Assembly (NCBI RefSeq): GCF_024055725.1
Contig: NZ_JAMXMX010000036.1
Coordinates: 1 to 64,000 of the forward strand
Length of the DNA: 64,000 nucleotides
Direction of reading: 5' to 3'
Source of the DNA: Actinoallomurus spadix
Lineage (GTDB): Bacteria > Actinomycetota > Actinomycetes > Streptosporangiales > Streptosporangiaceae
Both the position numbers and the translations under genes were made by a program. Under the pieces are notes generated by a model. It had not been told where the DNA came from and searched no databases. It worked only from the letters and a program-made list of their open reading frames with translations. This document shows, in pieces, positions 7,744 through 16,738 of the stretch. The first letter of the stretch is position 1; each line of letters starts with the position of its first letter.

Positions 7744-9045
7744 TCAGGTGTAGGCCGCGTCCTCCGTCAGGTCCACCCGGCTGCGGTCCGGGAGGAGCGC
7801 GGTGGCGGTCAGGGTCAGAAGAGACGCCACCACCATCGCGAGGGAGATCGCCCACCAGCCGTGGTCGTGCAGGAGCCAGGTGGCCAGCAGGGGCGCCGGA
7901 CCACCGGCGATCACCGAGGCGAGCTGGTACCCGATCCCCGCCCCGCCGTACCGGAGCCTCGTCGGGAACACCTCGGCGATCAACGACGCCTGCGGGCCGT
8001 ACTGCATCGCGTGCGGCACCTGGGCCAGGACGATGGTGAGGAAGACTACGGCCGGGACGGCGGTGTTGATGAGCGCGAAGTACGGGAAGGCGATGACGCC
8101 GAGCAGCAGGGCGCCCGCCGCGTACACGCGCTTGCGGGACACGGTGTCGCTGAGGTGGCCGAACGCCGGGATGAGGACGAGTTCGAGGGCGGCCGCCACG
8201 GCGACCGCGTTCAGCGCGAAGGTCTTCGACAGCCCGGCGTGCTTGACGACGTAGGTCAGCGCGAAGGAGGTGAAGATGTAGAAGGGCATCTGCTCGGAGC
8301 AGCGCAGCAGCGCGCTGAGGACGATCTCCTTCGGGTGCCGGCGGATCACCTCCAGGACGGGGACCTTCTCCACCGCGCGGCGTTCGACCACCTCGGCGAA
8401 CATCGGCGTCTCCATGACGCGCAGCCGGACCCAGAGCCCGATCCCGACCAGCACCAGGCTGAACAGGAACGGGATCCGCCAGCCCCAGTCCTTGAACGCG
8501 TCCCCGCTCGCGGTGGCCAGCGAGGACATCGCGACCGTGCCGAGGATGAGGCCGATCGGCACGCCGATCTGCGGCCAGCTGGCCATCAGGCCGCGCCGGC
8601 GCGGGTTCCCCCATTCCATCGAGAGCAGCACCGATCCGCTCCACTCCCCGCCGACCGCGATCCCCTGCAGCACGCGCAGGGCCACGAGGAGGATCGGGGC
8701 GGCGATGCCGATCGTGCCGGTCCCCGGCAGGACGCCGATGAGGGCGCTGGACACCCCCATGAGCAGCAGTGTGACGATCAGGGTCGCCTTCCGGCCGAGC
8801 CGGTCGCCCCAGTGCCCGAAGATCGCGGCGCCGACCGGCCGGGCGGCGAAACCGACGGCGTACGTCGCGAAGGACGACAGCGTCCCGACGTAGTCGGTGG
8901 ACTTGGGGAAGAAGACGTCCTTGAACACGACGGCCGCGGCCGTGTTGTAGAGGAAGAAGTCGTACCACTCGATCGAGGTGCCGACGATGGCGGCGGCGGC
9001 CGCCCTGCGTACCTGCGATCTCTGCGGGGTCTCGGCGACGACCAT
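7744..9045 (-). CDS. MFS transporter, metabolite:H+ symporter (MHS/ShiA-ProP-like)
   Basis: This 433-residue, 12-TM transporter carries the MHS signature in TM1 (GTSIEWYDFFLYN), the loop 2-3 motif GHWGDRLGRK and RVLQGIAVGGEWSGS in TM4-5. MHS members import organic acids, betaine/proline or shikimate with protons. The substrate cannot be assigned. The upstream 164 bp is free of genes. Neighbours give no substrate clue; the sialidase 160 bp downstream is probably a separate unit. Confidence 0.88.
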   Translation of the reverse strand: MVVAETPQRSQVRRAAAAAIVGTSIEWYDFFLYNTAAAVVFKDVFFPKSTDYVGTLSSFATYAVGFAARPVGAAIFGHWGDRLGRKATLIVTLLLMGVSSALIGVLPGTGTIGIAAPILLVALRVLQGIAVGGEWSGSVLLSMEWGNPRRRGLMASWPQIGVPIGLILGTVAMSSLATASGDAFKDWGWRIPFLFSLVLVGIGLWVRLRVMETPMFAEVVERRAVEKVPVLEVIRRHPKEIVLSALLRCSEQMPFYIFTSFALTYVVKHAGLSKTFALNAVAVAAALELVLIPAFGHLSDTVSRKRVYAAGALLLGVIAFPYFALINTAVPAVVFLTIVLAQVPHAMQYGPQASLIAEVFPTRLRYGGAGIGYQLASVIAGGPAPLLATWLLHDHGWWAISLAMVVASLLTLTATALLPDRSRVDLTEDAAYT

Positions 9046-9209
9046 GAATCCTCCTGTCGCCCCCGAGCCGTAAGGATTGTCGCAGGACGACTACCCGCCT
9101 CCCGGACCGCCGGAAACCGGCGGAATGTGACGAAAACACCCCGCCCCGCGGGTCCGGAGGATCTCGCGGGACGCGGCGGAGCCGGCCACCGCGCGGCGGT
9201 CAGGGGCGG

Positions 9210-10178
9210 TCAGGCATGGCCGATCACCCGGTGGGGCCGGTAGGGCGCCTCCAGCCGCGCCCGCTCCTCCTCGCTCAGCGTCACGCCGACCGCCGCCACC
9301 GCGTCGTCGACGTGGCCGATCCTGGTCGCGCCGACGATCGGAGCGGTCACCCCGGGCCTGCCGAGCAACCAGGCGAGCGCCACCGTCGCCGGGGGCAGGC
9401 CGCGCTCGGCCGCGAGCTCCCGCACCACGTCCACGACGTCGAAGTCGCTCTCCTCGTAGTGCGCCTCGGCGAGCGGGTCGTCCCCGGCCCGTACGGTCCG
9501 CCGGGCACCGTCCCGGTCCCGGCCGCCGGCCAGCAGCCCGCGCGCGAGCGGGCTGTACGGCAGCACGCCCACGCCCTGGTCGCGGCAGAGCGGGATCATC
9601 TCCCGCTCCTCCTCGCGGTAGACGAGGTTGTAGTGGTTCTGCATCGACACGAACGGGGTGGGCGCCGCGTGCTGCGCCTTGGCGAACTGCCACGCGTACA
9701 TGCTGGAGGCGCCGACGTACCTCGCCTTCCCCGCGCGTACGACGTCGTGCAGCGCCGCCATCGTCTCCTCGATCGGCGTCGCGTCGTCCCACCGGTGGAC
9801 CTGGTAGAGGTCGACGTGGTCGGTGCCGAGCCGCGTCAGCGACGCGTCGATCGCGGCCATGATGTGGGCCCGTGACAGGCCCCCGTCGTTCGGCCCGGGC
9901 CCCATCGGGAAGTACACCTTGGTGGCGAGCACGTAGTCCGAACGGCGCGGGAAGAGCCGGGCGAGCAGCCGCCCGGTCACCACCTCGCTCGCGCCCTGGT
10001 CGTACATGTCCGCGGTGTCGAAGAACGTCACCCCCGCCTCGACCGCTCGCCGCACGATCGGCTCGGCGCCCTCCTCGTCCAGGTGCCATCGCCGCCGCGT
10101 GCGGTCCCCGAAGCTCATCATGCCGAGGCAGACCCGCGACACCGTCAATCCGGAAGAGCCCAACCGCGCGTACTCCAC
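9210..10178 (-). CDS. Aldo/keto reductase
   Basis: This 322-residue TIM-barrel NADPH oxidoreductase starts MEYARLGSSGLTVSRVCLGM. The catalytic tetrad is visible: D54 and Y59 in FFDTADMYD, K87 in VLATKVY and H128 in LYQVHRW. The GTG at 10178 puts the conserved N-terminus at residue 1; longer frames upstream overlap the transporter tail. Length and motifs match the YghZ/Tas-like AKR branch acting on small aldehydes or ketones. Its leftward orientation matches the shortened MFS gene 104 bp upstream, so they could share a transcript. Confidence 0.88.
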   Translation of the reverse strand: MEYARLGSSGLTVSRVCLGMMSFGDRTRRRWHLDEEGAEPIVRRAVEAGVTFFDTADMYDQGASEVVTGRLLARLFPRRSDYVLATKVYFPMGPGPNDGGLSRAHIMAAIDASLTRLGTDHVDLYQVHRWDDATPIEETMAALHDVVRAGKARYVGASSMYAWQFAKAQHAAPTPFVSMQNHYNLVYREEEREMIPLCRDQGVGVLPYSPLARGLLAGGRDRDGARRTVRAGDDPLAEAHYEESDFDVVDVVRELAAERGLPPATVALAWLLGRPGVTAPIVGATRIGHVDDAVAAVGVTLSEEERARLEAPYRPHRVIGHA

Positions 10179-10282
10179 AGCGCCACCTCGTTCCCGGCCG
10201 GCCCGACGCCGGCGACGCCAAGATCCTCCGCGAACCGGACGCACCGCGTACAGGGCGTGCGGCGGCTCGCGGGAGCGGCGGT

Positions 10283-11524
10283 TCAGATGTGGATCGCGGC
10301 GCCTTCGACCTGGCGGCCCGCGCGGACGAGGAGGCTGAGCAGGGCGGCGATGAACGCCATGACCGCGCTGACGACGAAGGCCAGGTGCATGCCGTCGATG
10401 AACGACAGGTGGCCGGCCTTGATGATCAGCTCGGCGACCTGCGGCGGGGTGTTCTTCGGGACCGGGGCGACACCCTGGGAGATGGCGCCCTTCATCAGGT
10501 CGACCTGCGCCGGGGCCGGCGCGGGCAGACCCGCGTCCTGCATGTGACCGGGCAGGACCCCGGCCACCTTGGCGGTCAGGACGGCGCCGAGGACCGACGT
10601 GCCGAGCGCGCCGCCGACCTGCATGGCCACCTGCTGCAGACCGCCCGCGACACCCGACAGGGCGACGGGGGCGTTGCCGACGACCAGGGGCGCGCGCGGC
10701 CCAAGCTTGGAGATCATCCCACCGCCGATCGGAGGGGCCACCATCATGGCGAGCATCATCGGCAGGAGGCGTACGCCGGTGGCCACCGGGGAGAGCCCGT
10801 GCACGCTCTGCAGGTAGAACGTCAGGAAGAACATCGCGCGGAACATCCCGAACGCCATCAGCATCATCAGCACGACGCCCACGGACAGCGACACGGAGCG
10901 GAAGAGCGTGAGCGGTAGCAGTGGCTGCCGCGCCAGGTGCTCGCGTGCGACGAAGAGCACCAGCAGCACGACCGCGCCGCCGAAGAACGCCAGGGTCTTC
11001 GCGTCGGCCCAGCCGTAGGCCGGCACGTTGATGAAGAAGACCGACTCCCAGTTGACATGCTGGACGAGCAGGCCGCCCACGATCGGGCCGGAGGCGGTGG
11101 AGGCCGCGATGCAGGCGCCCCACAGGCCGATCGCCATGTTGAGGCGCTCGGCCGGGAACGCGGCGCGCAGCAGGCCGAGGGCGGTGGGCTGGAGCATCGC
11201 GCCGAACAGGCCCTGGACGACCCGCAGGGCGATCACCATGCCGATCGTCGTGGAGAAGCCGATCCCCGCCGAGGACAGCGCGAAGCCGGCGACGCCGATC
11301 AGGAACACGGGCTTGTGGCCGAACCGGTCACCGAGCTTGCCGGCCGTGATCAGTGAGACGGCGAGGGCCAGCAGATAACCGTTGGTGACCCACTGCAGGT
11401 CCGCCAGTGACGCGCCGAGGTCCTTGGAGATCACCGGGTTGGCGATCGCGACGACCGTGCCGTCGAGGGTCACCATGATCACGCCGAGCGCGACGGGGGC
11501 GAGCGTCAGCCACGGGTCGCCCAT
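10283..11524 (-). CDS. DHA2-type MFS exporter with two internal deletions
   Basis: The protein (413 aa from ATG 11524) belongs to the 14-TM EmrB/QacA drug exporter family. Evidence is MVTLDGTVVAIANPVI in TM1, GDRFGHK in loop 2-3 and GPIVGGLLVQHVNWESVFFI in TM5-6. Family members are about 480-540 aa. Two segments appear missing in frame. After FINVP (residue 168, near 11020) the text jumps straight to YGWADAKTLAFF. After PLVVG (residue 283, near 10675) it jumps to NAPVALSGVAGGLQQ. Together about 100 residues and several helices seem lost, so export function is doubtful although the frame is open. An alternative start at 11599 adds 25 poorly conserved residues. Confidence 0.75.
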   Translation of the reverse strand: MGDPWLTLAPVALGVIMVTLDGTVVAIANPVISKDLGASLADLQWVTNGYLLALAVSLITAGKLGDRFGHKPVFLIGVAGFALSSAGIGFSTTIGMVIALRVVQGLFGAMLQPTALGLLRAAFPAERLNMAIGLWGACIAASTASGPIVGGLLVQHVNWESVFFINVPAYGWADAKTLAFFGGAVVLLVLFVAREHLARQPLLPLTLFRSVSLSVGVVLMMLMAFGMFRAMFFLTFYLQSVHGLSPVATGVRLLPMMLAMMVAPPIGGGMISKLGPRAPLVVGNAPVALSGVAGGLQQVAMQVGGALGTSVLGAVLTAKVAGVLPGHMQDAGLPAPAPAQVDLMKGAISQGVAPVPKNTPPQVAELIIKAGHLSFIDGMHLAFVVSAVMAFIAALLSLLVRAGRQVEGAAIHI

Positions 11525-11699
11525 CCCGGGGCGCTTGGGACCCGCTCCCGCGGGCAATCGTTCCTCAACGGCCGGCCCGCACGAGGTCGCCGCGCGCATC
11601 GAGCAGGTCTTCGCCGTCGCCGCCGAGACCCTCCCCCGCGCCTGGTCCGCCGCCTGACGCCCCCCGAGCCCCGCGCCGGGGGCTCGAGGGCGGCACTGG

Positions 11700-13706
11700 T
11701 CAGCGCAGCGGGTCGGGCAGGTCGCGGGCGTGCAGGACGGTCAGCCGGGAGACCGCACGGGTGAGGACGACGTACAGCCGGCGCAGGCCGGGTGATCGGT
11801 CGCCGTCCGGCTCGGCGTCGACGATCGCCGCGGGTTCGACGACGATGACCTGGTCGAACTCCAGGCCCTTGGCCTGCGTGGCCGGGGTGAGGACGAGCCG
11901 TGCCCCCGCCATGCCGTCCGCGAGCCGTACGTGCTCCAGCCCGCACGCGGTCAGGTGCTCGCCCAGCCCGGCCGCGTCGGCCTCGGCGGCGATCAGGCCG
12001 ATCGAGCCCTCGCCGTCCAGGGCCTCGCGGCAGGCGTCCTCCACCGCCGCGCGCAGGTCGGTGGCCCGGGCGATCCGCAGGGAGCCCGGCGCGGAGCGTA
12101 CGGACGTCGGCGGCGCCAGCTCCGGGGCGATGCGTGGGAGCAGCCGGCTCGCGAAGTCGATGATCTGGCGCGGCACGCGGTAGCCGCGGTCGAGCACGGT
12201 CAGGTCCGCGTCGGGCTTCCCGAGGTGCCGCAGCAGTGCCGGCCAGTCGCCGACCGCCCACGGCGTGGTGCCCTGGGCGATGTCGCCGAGGACGGTCACC
12301 GACCCGGTCTCGCAGCGCCGGCCGACCGCGCGACACTGCATCGCCGACAGGTCCTGGGCCTCGTCGAGGACGACGTGGCTCAGGCTGGAGGTGCGGCTGA
12401 TCAGGTCGGCGGCCTCGTCGACGAGGACGGCGTCGGCGGGCGTCCAGCGGGCCGACTTCGGGCCCCGGGGCGGCCGGTCCCACAGCAGCGCCGCCTGCTC
12501 GCCGGGGTCGAGGAGGCCGTCGGCGGCCCGGGCGAGGAACTCGGCGTCGGACAGGAGGCGCATCACGACGCGCACGGGGTCCAGGGCCGGCCAGACGTGG
12601 TCGACCATCGCCTTGACCGGGCGGGTCCGGCGGACCGCCTCGTGGGTCCGGTCGTCGCACGCGTCCCCCGCCGTCTCGATCCGCAGCAGGACGGCGTGCG
12701 CGATCCGGTGGCCGAGGAGGTCGCGGCCGGCGCCGTACCGTACGCCGCGGTCGCGGAGGGCCTCCGCCAGCTCGGTGATCTCATACGCCGGGATGCGCCA
12801 CCGGCGGGTGCCGCGCGGTACGACGAGCGCCTCGGACGGCTCGCGCAGGTGACTCCAGACCGCGCGGCGCAGGACCTCCGCCATCCGGGCGTCACCCTTG
12901 ATCCGCCCGGCCCCGGGCTCGTCGCGGGCCCGTACCGGCACGGTGGCGACCACCTCGTCCAGGGTGCGCTGCTCGACGTTCACCTCGCCGAGGGCGGGCA
13001 GCACGCCGCGGATGTAGTCGAGGAAGGACGCGCTCGGGCCGATGACGAGGACGCCGCCCCGGCGCATCCGCTCGCGGTGGGCGTACAGCAGGTAGGCGAC
13101 CCGGTGCAGGCCGACGGCGGTCTTGCCGGTGCCCGGCGCGCCCTGGACGCAGAGCGTGTGGTCGGCGTCGGCGCGGACGATGTCGTCCTGCTCGGGCTGG
13201 ATGGTGGCGACGATGTCGCGCATGGGGCCGACGCGGGGCCGTTCGATCTCCTCGATCAGCAGCCGGGACTCCACGGGGGCGGAGAAGTCCTCGTCCTCGA
13301 ACGCGGTCAGCTCGCCGCCGGAGTACCCGAACCGGCGGCGCAGGACGAGGCCCATCGGGTCGGCGGTGCTCGCCTTGTAGAAGGGCCGTGCCATCGGCGC
13401 CCGCCAGTCGATGACGAGGGCGCGGCCGCCGTCGTCGTGGACGTGACGGCGGCCGACGTAGAGTCGTTCGCCCGGATGGTCGAGACGCCCGAAGAACAGG
13501 GCCGTCGTCGGGTCGTCCCGCAGGGCCTCGGCGCGCTTGGCGAGGTCGGCGCCGAGGACCTGGGCCGAGACCCAGTCCCCGGCGCCGGAGGCGTCCAGGG
13601 ACAGGACGTTCTCCCGCATCCGGCGCAGGGCGTCGCGCGAGCGGGTGAGATGCGCGCGTTCGGCGGATATCTCGGGTTCGGTGTCCTCCGCCTCTCGTGT
13701 GGGCAT
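11700..13706 (-). CDS. helD: HelD/HelR-type ATP-dependent RNA polymerase-associated helicase
   Basis: This 668-residue UvrD-like protein has Walker A GAPGTGKT (189-196) and DEAQD Walker B (448-452). A late motif LTPATQAKGLEFDQVIVVEP and a C-terminal VLTRAVSRLTVLHA complete the superfamily 1 core. The N-terminal coiled-coil-like region (ISAERAHLTRSRDALRRMRE) is typical of HelD, which inserts into RNA polymerase, recycles stalled enzyme and, in actinobacterial HelR forms, protects it from rifamycins. ATG 13706 begins the family N-terminus; the open frame further upstream is a shadow of the oxidoreductase. It is divergent from that gene, with palindromes between them. I cannot tell housekeeping HelD from resistance HelR here. 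Confidence 0.88.
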   Translation of the reverse strand: MPTREAEDTEPEISAERAHLTRSRDALRRMRENVLSLDASGAGDWVSAQVLGADLAKRAEALRDDPTTALFFGRLDHPGERLYVGRRHVHDDGGRALVIDWRAPMARPFYKASTADPMGLVLRRRFGYSGGELTAFEDEDFSAPVESRLLIEEIERPRVGPMRDIVATIQPEQDDIVRADADHTLCVQGAPGTGKTAVGLHRVAYLLYAHRERMRRGGVLVIGPSASFLDYIRGVLPALGEVNVEQRTLDEVVATVPVRARDEPGAGRIKGDARMAEVLRRAVWSHLREPSEALVVPRGTRRWRIPAYEITELAEALRDRGVRYGAGRDLLGHRIAHAVLLRIETAGDACDDRTHEAVRRTRPVKAMVDHVWPALDPVRVVMRLLSDAEFLARAADGLLDPGEQAALLWDRPPRGPKSARWTPADAVLVDEAADLISRTSSLSHVVLDEAQDLSAMQCRAVGRRCETGSVTVLGDIAQGTTPWAVGDWPALLRHLGKPDADLTVLDRGYRVPRQIIDFASRLLPRIAPELAPPTSVRSAPGSLRIARATDLRAAVEDACREALDGEGSIGLIAAEADAAGLGEHLTACGLEHVRLADGMAGARLVLTPATQAKGLEFDQVIVVEPAAIVDAEPDGDRSPGLRRLYVVLTRAVSRLTVLHARDLPDPLR

Positions 13707-13738
13707 GACAAAGGCCTTTCGGTCGTCGTGGAAGCGCG

Positions 13739-13751
13739 AAGTTCCGAACTT
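13739..13751. promoter_or_regulatory. Candidate operator in the helD upstream region
   Basis: AAGTTCCGAACTT is a perfect 6-bp inverted repeat around one central base, 33 bp upstream of the helD start. It overlaps an AT-rich TACTAA element that could be the -10 of helD. Confidence 0.4.
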
Positions 13752-13808
13752 AGTACGTGAGCACGCCGTCCTCAGCCTGTTTTCCCGCGCGCCGGGGAGC
13801 GCGCTAGA

Positions 13809-13826
13809 GTTCGATGGGAATCGAAC
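13809..13826. promoter_or_regulatory. Candidate operator before the quinone oxidoreductase gene
   Basis: GTTCGAT-GGGA-ATCGAAC is a perfect 7-bp inverted repeat with a 4-bp spacer. It lies 15 bp upstream of the ATG and overlaps a possible -10 TAGAGT (13805-13810). The half-sites are in the opposite order to a LexA box, so another repressor is expected. Confidence 0.45.
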
Positions 13827-13841
13827 ATTAGGGAGGTCGTA

Positions 13842-14798
13842 ATGCGCGCGATCCTGATGACCGAGCACGGCGGGCCGGACGTCCTGCGGCTCACCGAGGC
13901 GGCGGACCCGCGGCCCGGTCCGGGTGAGGTCGTCATCGAACTCGCCGCCGCGGGGGTCAACTTCCGCGACGTATACGAGCGTCAGGGCGTCTATCCGAAG
14001 GAGCTCCCGGCCGTCCCCGGCGCCGAGGGCGCGGGCCGCGTCACGGCGGTCGGCGACGGGGTGACCGACGTGCGGGTCGGCGACGTCGTGGCCAGTGCCG
14101 AGCTCAGGGGCGCGTACGCCGAGCGCGCCGTCGCGCCCGCCGACCGGGTCGTCCCGGTGCCCGACGGCGTGGCGCCCGACCTCGCGGCCGCGGTGCTGCT
14201 GCAGGGCCTGACCGCCCACTACCTGACGCACTCCACGTTTGAGATCAAGCCGGGGGACACCGCGCTCGTGCACGCCGCCGCCGGCGGCATGGGACTGCTG
14301 CTCACCCAGATGATCAAACTGCGCGGCGGCCGGGTCATCGGCACCGTCTCCACCGACGAGAAGGAGAAGCTCGCCCGCGACGCCGGCGCGGACGAGGTGC
14401 TCCGCTACGACGGCTTCGCCGAAGAGGTCCGCCGGCGCACCGGCGGCGTGCCGGTCGTCTACGACGGCGTCGGCAGGACCACCTTCGACGGCAGCCTCGC
14501 CTCGCTGCGGCCGCGCGGCCTGCTCGCGCTGTACGGCGCCGCCAGCGGGCCGGTGCCGCCGGTCGACCCGCAGCGGCTGAACACCGGTGGTTCGCTCTAC
14601 CTGACACGGCCGACGCTCGGCCACTACGTCGCCACCCGCGAGGAGCTCCTGTGGCGGGCCGATGACCTGTTCGCCTGGATCGCCTCCGGGGAGCTGTCGG
14701 TTCACGTCGGCGGGCGGTACCCCCTCGCCGACACCGGCCGGGCCCACGAGGACCTGGAGGCGCGCCGCACGACCGGCAAGCTGCTGCTCGTCCCATAG
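13842..14798 (+). CDS. qor: NADPH:quinone oxidoreductase, zinc-independent MDR
   Basis: This 318-residue medium-chain reductase has a GroES-like N-terminal domain (GVNFRDVYERQGVYPKELP, AVPGAEGAGRV) and a Rossmann domain with HAAAGGMGLLLTQMIKLRGG. The zinc ligands of alcohol dehydrogenases are absent and the NFRD motif is typical of Qor. It reduces quinones or enones with NADPH and is often stress-inducible. The ATG follows GGGAGG. It is divergent from helD, and a palindrome sits between promoter and start, pointing to a dedicated repressor. Confidence 0.9.
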   Translation: MRAILMTEHGGPDVLRLTEAADPRPGPGEVVIELAAAGVNFRDVYERQGVYPKELPAVPGAEGAGRVTAVGDGVTDVRVGDVVASAELRGAYAERAVAPADRVVPVPDGVAPDLAAAVLLQGLTAHYLTHSTFEIKPGDTALVHAAAGGMGLLLTQMIKLRGGRVIGTVSTDEKEKLARDAGADEVLRYDGFAEEVRRRTGGVPVVYDGVGRTTFDGSLASLRPRGLLALYGAASGPVPPVDPQRLNTGGSLYLTRPTLGHYVATREELLWRADDLFAWIASGELSVHVGGRYPLADTGRAHEDLEARRTTGKLLLVP

Positions 14799-14883
14799 GT
14801 CGGGAAGCCCCTTCAAGTCAGGAACCGCCCGCCCCGCCCGTTAGTCTTATCGCTCATCGAGCGGACAGGAGGGGCGGGCCGTC

Positions 14884-16638
14884 GTGACGGGAACGAGCGC
14901 GATCGATCGGCTGCGGCCCGAGGACCCGCCCCGGCTCGGCGACTACCGGATCGTCGGCCGGATCGGCCGGGGCGGCATGGGCACCGTCTACCTCGGGGAG
15001 AGCGCGCGGGGCGAGCGCGTCGCCGTCAAGGTCATCAACCCGGACCTCGCCGACGACGAGATGTTCCGGGACCGGTTCCGCCGGGAGGTCGAGTCCGCCC
15101 GCCGGGTACGCCGCTTCTGCACGGCTCCGGTGCTGGACGCCCGGATCGAGGGCGAGCCGCTGTTCATCGTGACCGAGTTCGTCGACGGACCCGACCTGGA
15201 CGCCTTCGTACGCGACGGCGGGCCGATGCGCGGAGCCGGACTGGAGCACCTGGCCGTCGGGGTCGCCACCGCGCTCACCGCGATCCACGCGGCCGGGGTG
15301 ATCCACCGTGACCTCAAGCCCGCCAACGTCCTGCTGTCGTCGGTCGGCCCGCGCGTCATCGACTTCGGCATCGCCCGCGCGCTCGACACCGTCTCCGGAG
15401 CGACGCGGACGGGGCAGTTCATCGGGACACCCGCCTACATGGCCCCCGAACTGGTGATGGGCGAGACCGCGACCCCCGCCTCGGACGTGTTCGCCTGGGG
15501 ATGTGTCGTGGCGTACGCCGGAACCGGGCGGCCTCCGTTCGACGGCCCGAACGTGCCCGCCGTGCTGTACCGGATCGCCCACGGCGAGCCGGACCTGGCC
15601 GACCTGGACGAGAGCGTGCGCGAGCTGGTCGAGCGGGCCCTCGACAAGGATCCACGACGGCGCCCGTCCGCCCAGGAACTACTCGACCGCCTCACCGGGC
15701 GCCCGCACGCGGACACCGCGCACGCCGCGGAGACGATCGGCCGCACCTGGTCCGTGCCGGACGAGCACCTCCCCCCGCCGCAGGCCGGCGGTGGGGGGAC
15801 CGCCACGGCCTCGATGCCGTACGGGACCCCGGCTCCGGCCGCGCAGGCCGACACGCACACGTGGGCGGCGCCGAGCGGGCGGATCACGCGCGCCGACGCG
15901 GGCCCCGGCGGCGGAACGGCACCATCCCACCGTCGGCGTCTGCTGCTCGCCGGGTGCGCGGTGGCCGGGGTGCTCGTCCTCGGCCTCGGCTTCGTCTTCG
16001 CGCTGACCGGCTCCGACGGGCCGCCGTCGAAGACGACCCCCGTCTACGCCGATGACTTCTCGAACACCTCGTCGGGCTGGTCCGGGTCGACCTGGCTGTC
16101 CGGGAACGGCTACTTCCAGGGCGGGTACCGCCTCGACGCGGGCGGCAGCGTCTACCAGAGGCGGGCGGAGAAGGTCCCGTCCGACAAGGCCGCCAAGGAC
16201 TCACCCGAACGCGCCCTCGTCAGCGCGGACGTGACGGTGCTGAGCGGTCCGCCGTACGGCATGTTCGGGGTCTTCTGCCGGAGCACCGGCGACTTCGAGG
16301 GCACCGCCTACTACGACTTCCTGGTCCGGGCGGACGGCCAGGGCGTGCTGATCCGGAAGGTCGCGGGCAAGAGCGGGTCACGCGAGCTGGTGAGGAGGCA
16401 GTCCGCCGCCGGCTTCAAGAAGCACGCGAAGAACCACGTCCAGGCCGCCTGCGAACAGCAGAGCGGCAAGGTCCGGCTGCGCCTGTGGCTGAACGGCACC
16501 CTCGCGGCGGAGGTCTCCGACGGGAACGGCCCGCTGGCCAACGGGGCGCCGGGGCTGGTCGCCGCGCAGGAGAACGGCGGGAGCGGCGGCGACATCCGGG
16601 TCCTGTTCGACAACTTCGACCTGTCGGCGATCCGTTAG
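14884..16638 (+). CDS. Membrane Ser/Thr protein kinase with extracytoplasmic domain
   Basis: This 584-residue protein has a Hanks-type kinase domain (20-270): Gly-loop GRIGRGGMGTVY, K49 in VAVKV, HRDLKPAN (141-148), DFG (160-162) and APE (187-189). A Pro/Gly-rich linker (295-350) leads to one TM helix (353-374, LLLAGCAVAGVLVLGLGFVF) and an outside domain of about 200 residues beginning YADDFSNTSSGWSG. That domain resembles beta-sandwich, LamG/DUF1080-like sensor modules rather than PASTA repeats. It probably senses an extracellular ligand. The start is GTG 14884 with GGAGGGG upstream. It is a single gene; partners are unknown. Confidence 0.9.
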   Translation: MTGTSAIDRLRPEDPPRLGDYRIVGRIGRGGMGTVYLGESARGERVAVKVINPDLADDEMFRDRFRREVESARRVRRFCTAPVLDARIEGEPLFIVTEFVDGPDLDAFVRDGGPMRGAGLEHLAVGVATALTAIHAAGVIHRDLKPANVLLSSVGPRVIDFGIARALDTVSGATRTGQFIGTPAYMAPELVMGETATPASDVFAWGCVVAYAGTGRPPFDGPNVPAVLYRIAHGEPDLADLDESVRELVERALDKDPRRRPSAQELLDRLTGRPHADTAHAAETIGRTWSVPDEHLPPPQAGGGGTATASMPYGTPAPAAQADTHTWAAPSGRITRADAGPGGGTAPSHRRRLLLAGCAVAGVLVLGLGFVFALTGSDGPPSKTTPVYADDFSNTSSGWSGSTWLSGNGYFQGGYRLDAGGSVYQRRAEKVPSDKAAKDSPERALVSADVTVLSGPPYGMFGVFCRSTGDFEGTAYYDFLVRADGQGVLIRKVAGKSGSRELVRRQSAAGFKKHAKNHVQAACEQQSGKVRLRLWLNGTLAAEVSDGNGPLANGAPGLVAAQENGGSGGDIRVLFDNFDLSAIR

Positions 16639-16738
16639 CCCGGCCCGGCGAACCGGCCGGTCAGAGCTCCCGGCCCGGCCCGTCCCGGCGAACCGGCGGC
16701 CGGCGGTCCCGGCCCGGCGAACCGGCGGGTCAGAGCTC
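16639..16738. repeat. 31-bp direct duplication carrying a stop codon
   Basis: Copy 1 (16639-16669) and copy 2 (16708-16738) differ at one base. A third partial copy of the GGCGAACCGG core lies between them. Copy 2 contains the last codons and stop of the leftward ATPase gene, so copy 1 is an extra copy of that gene end placed between it and the kinase stop. Confidence 0.75.

Noticed and set aside
11555-11657. Rightward peptide-like stretch ending RIEQVFAVAAETLPRAWSAA before a stop
   Set aside because: It looks like a C-terminal regulator fragment, but it is short, has no start and overlaps the MFS start region. I could not assign a family, so it is not listed as a gene.
13809-13826. GTTCGAT-N4-ATCGAAC as a LexA box
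   Set aside because: The actinobacterial LexA box is TCGAAC-N4-GTTCGA. Here the half-sites are in the opposite order, so LexA is not expected to bind.
13707-14816. N-terminal extension of the helD frame to 1038 codons
   Set aside because: Upstream of ATG 13706 the frame runs antisense through the quinone oxidoreductase gene and has no HelD character.
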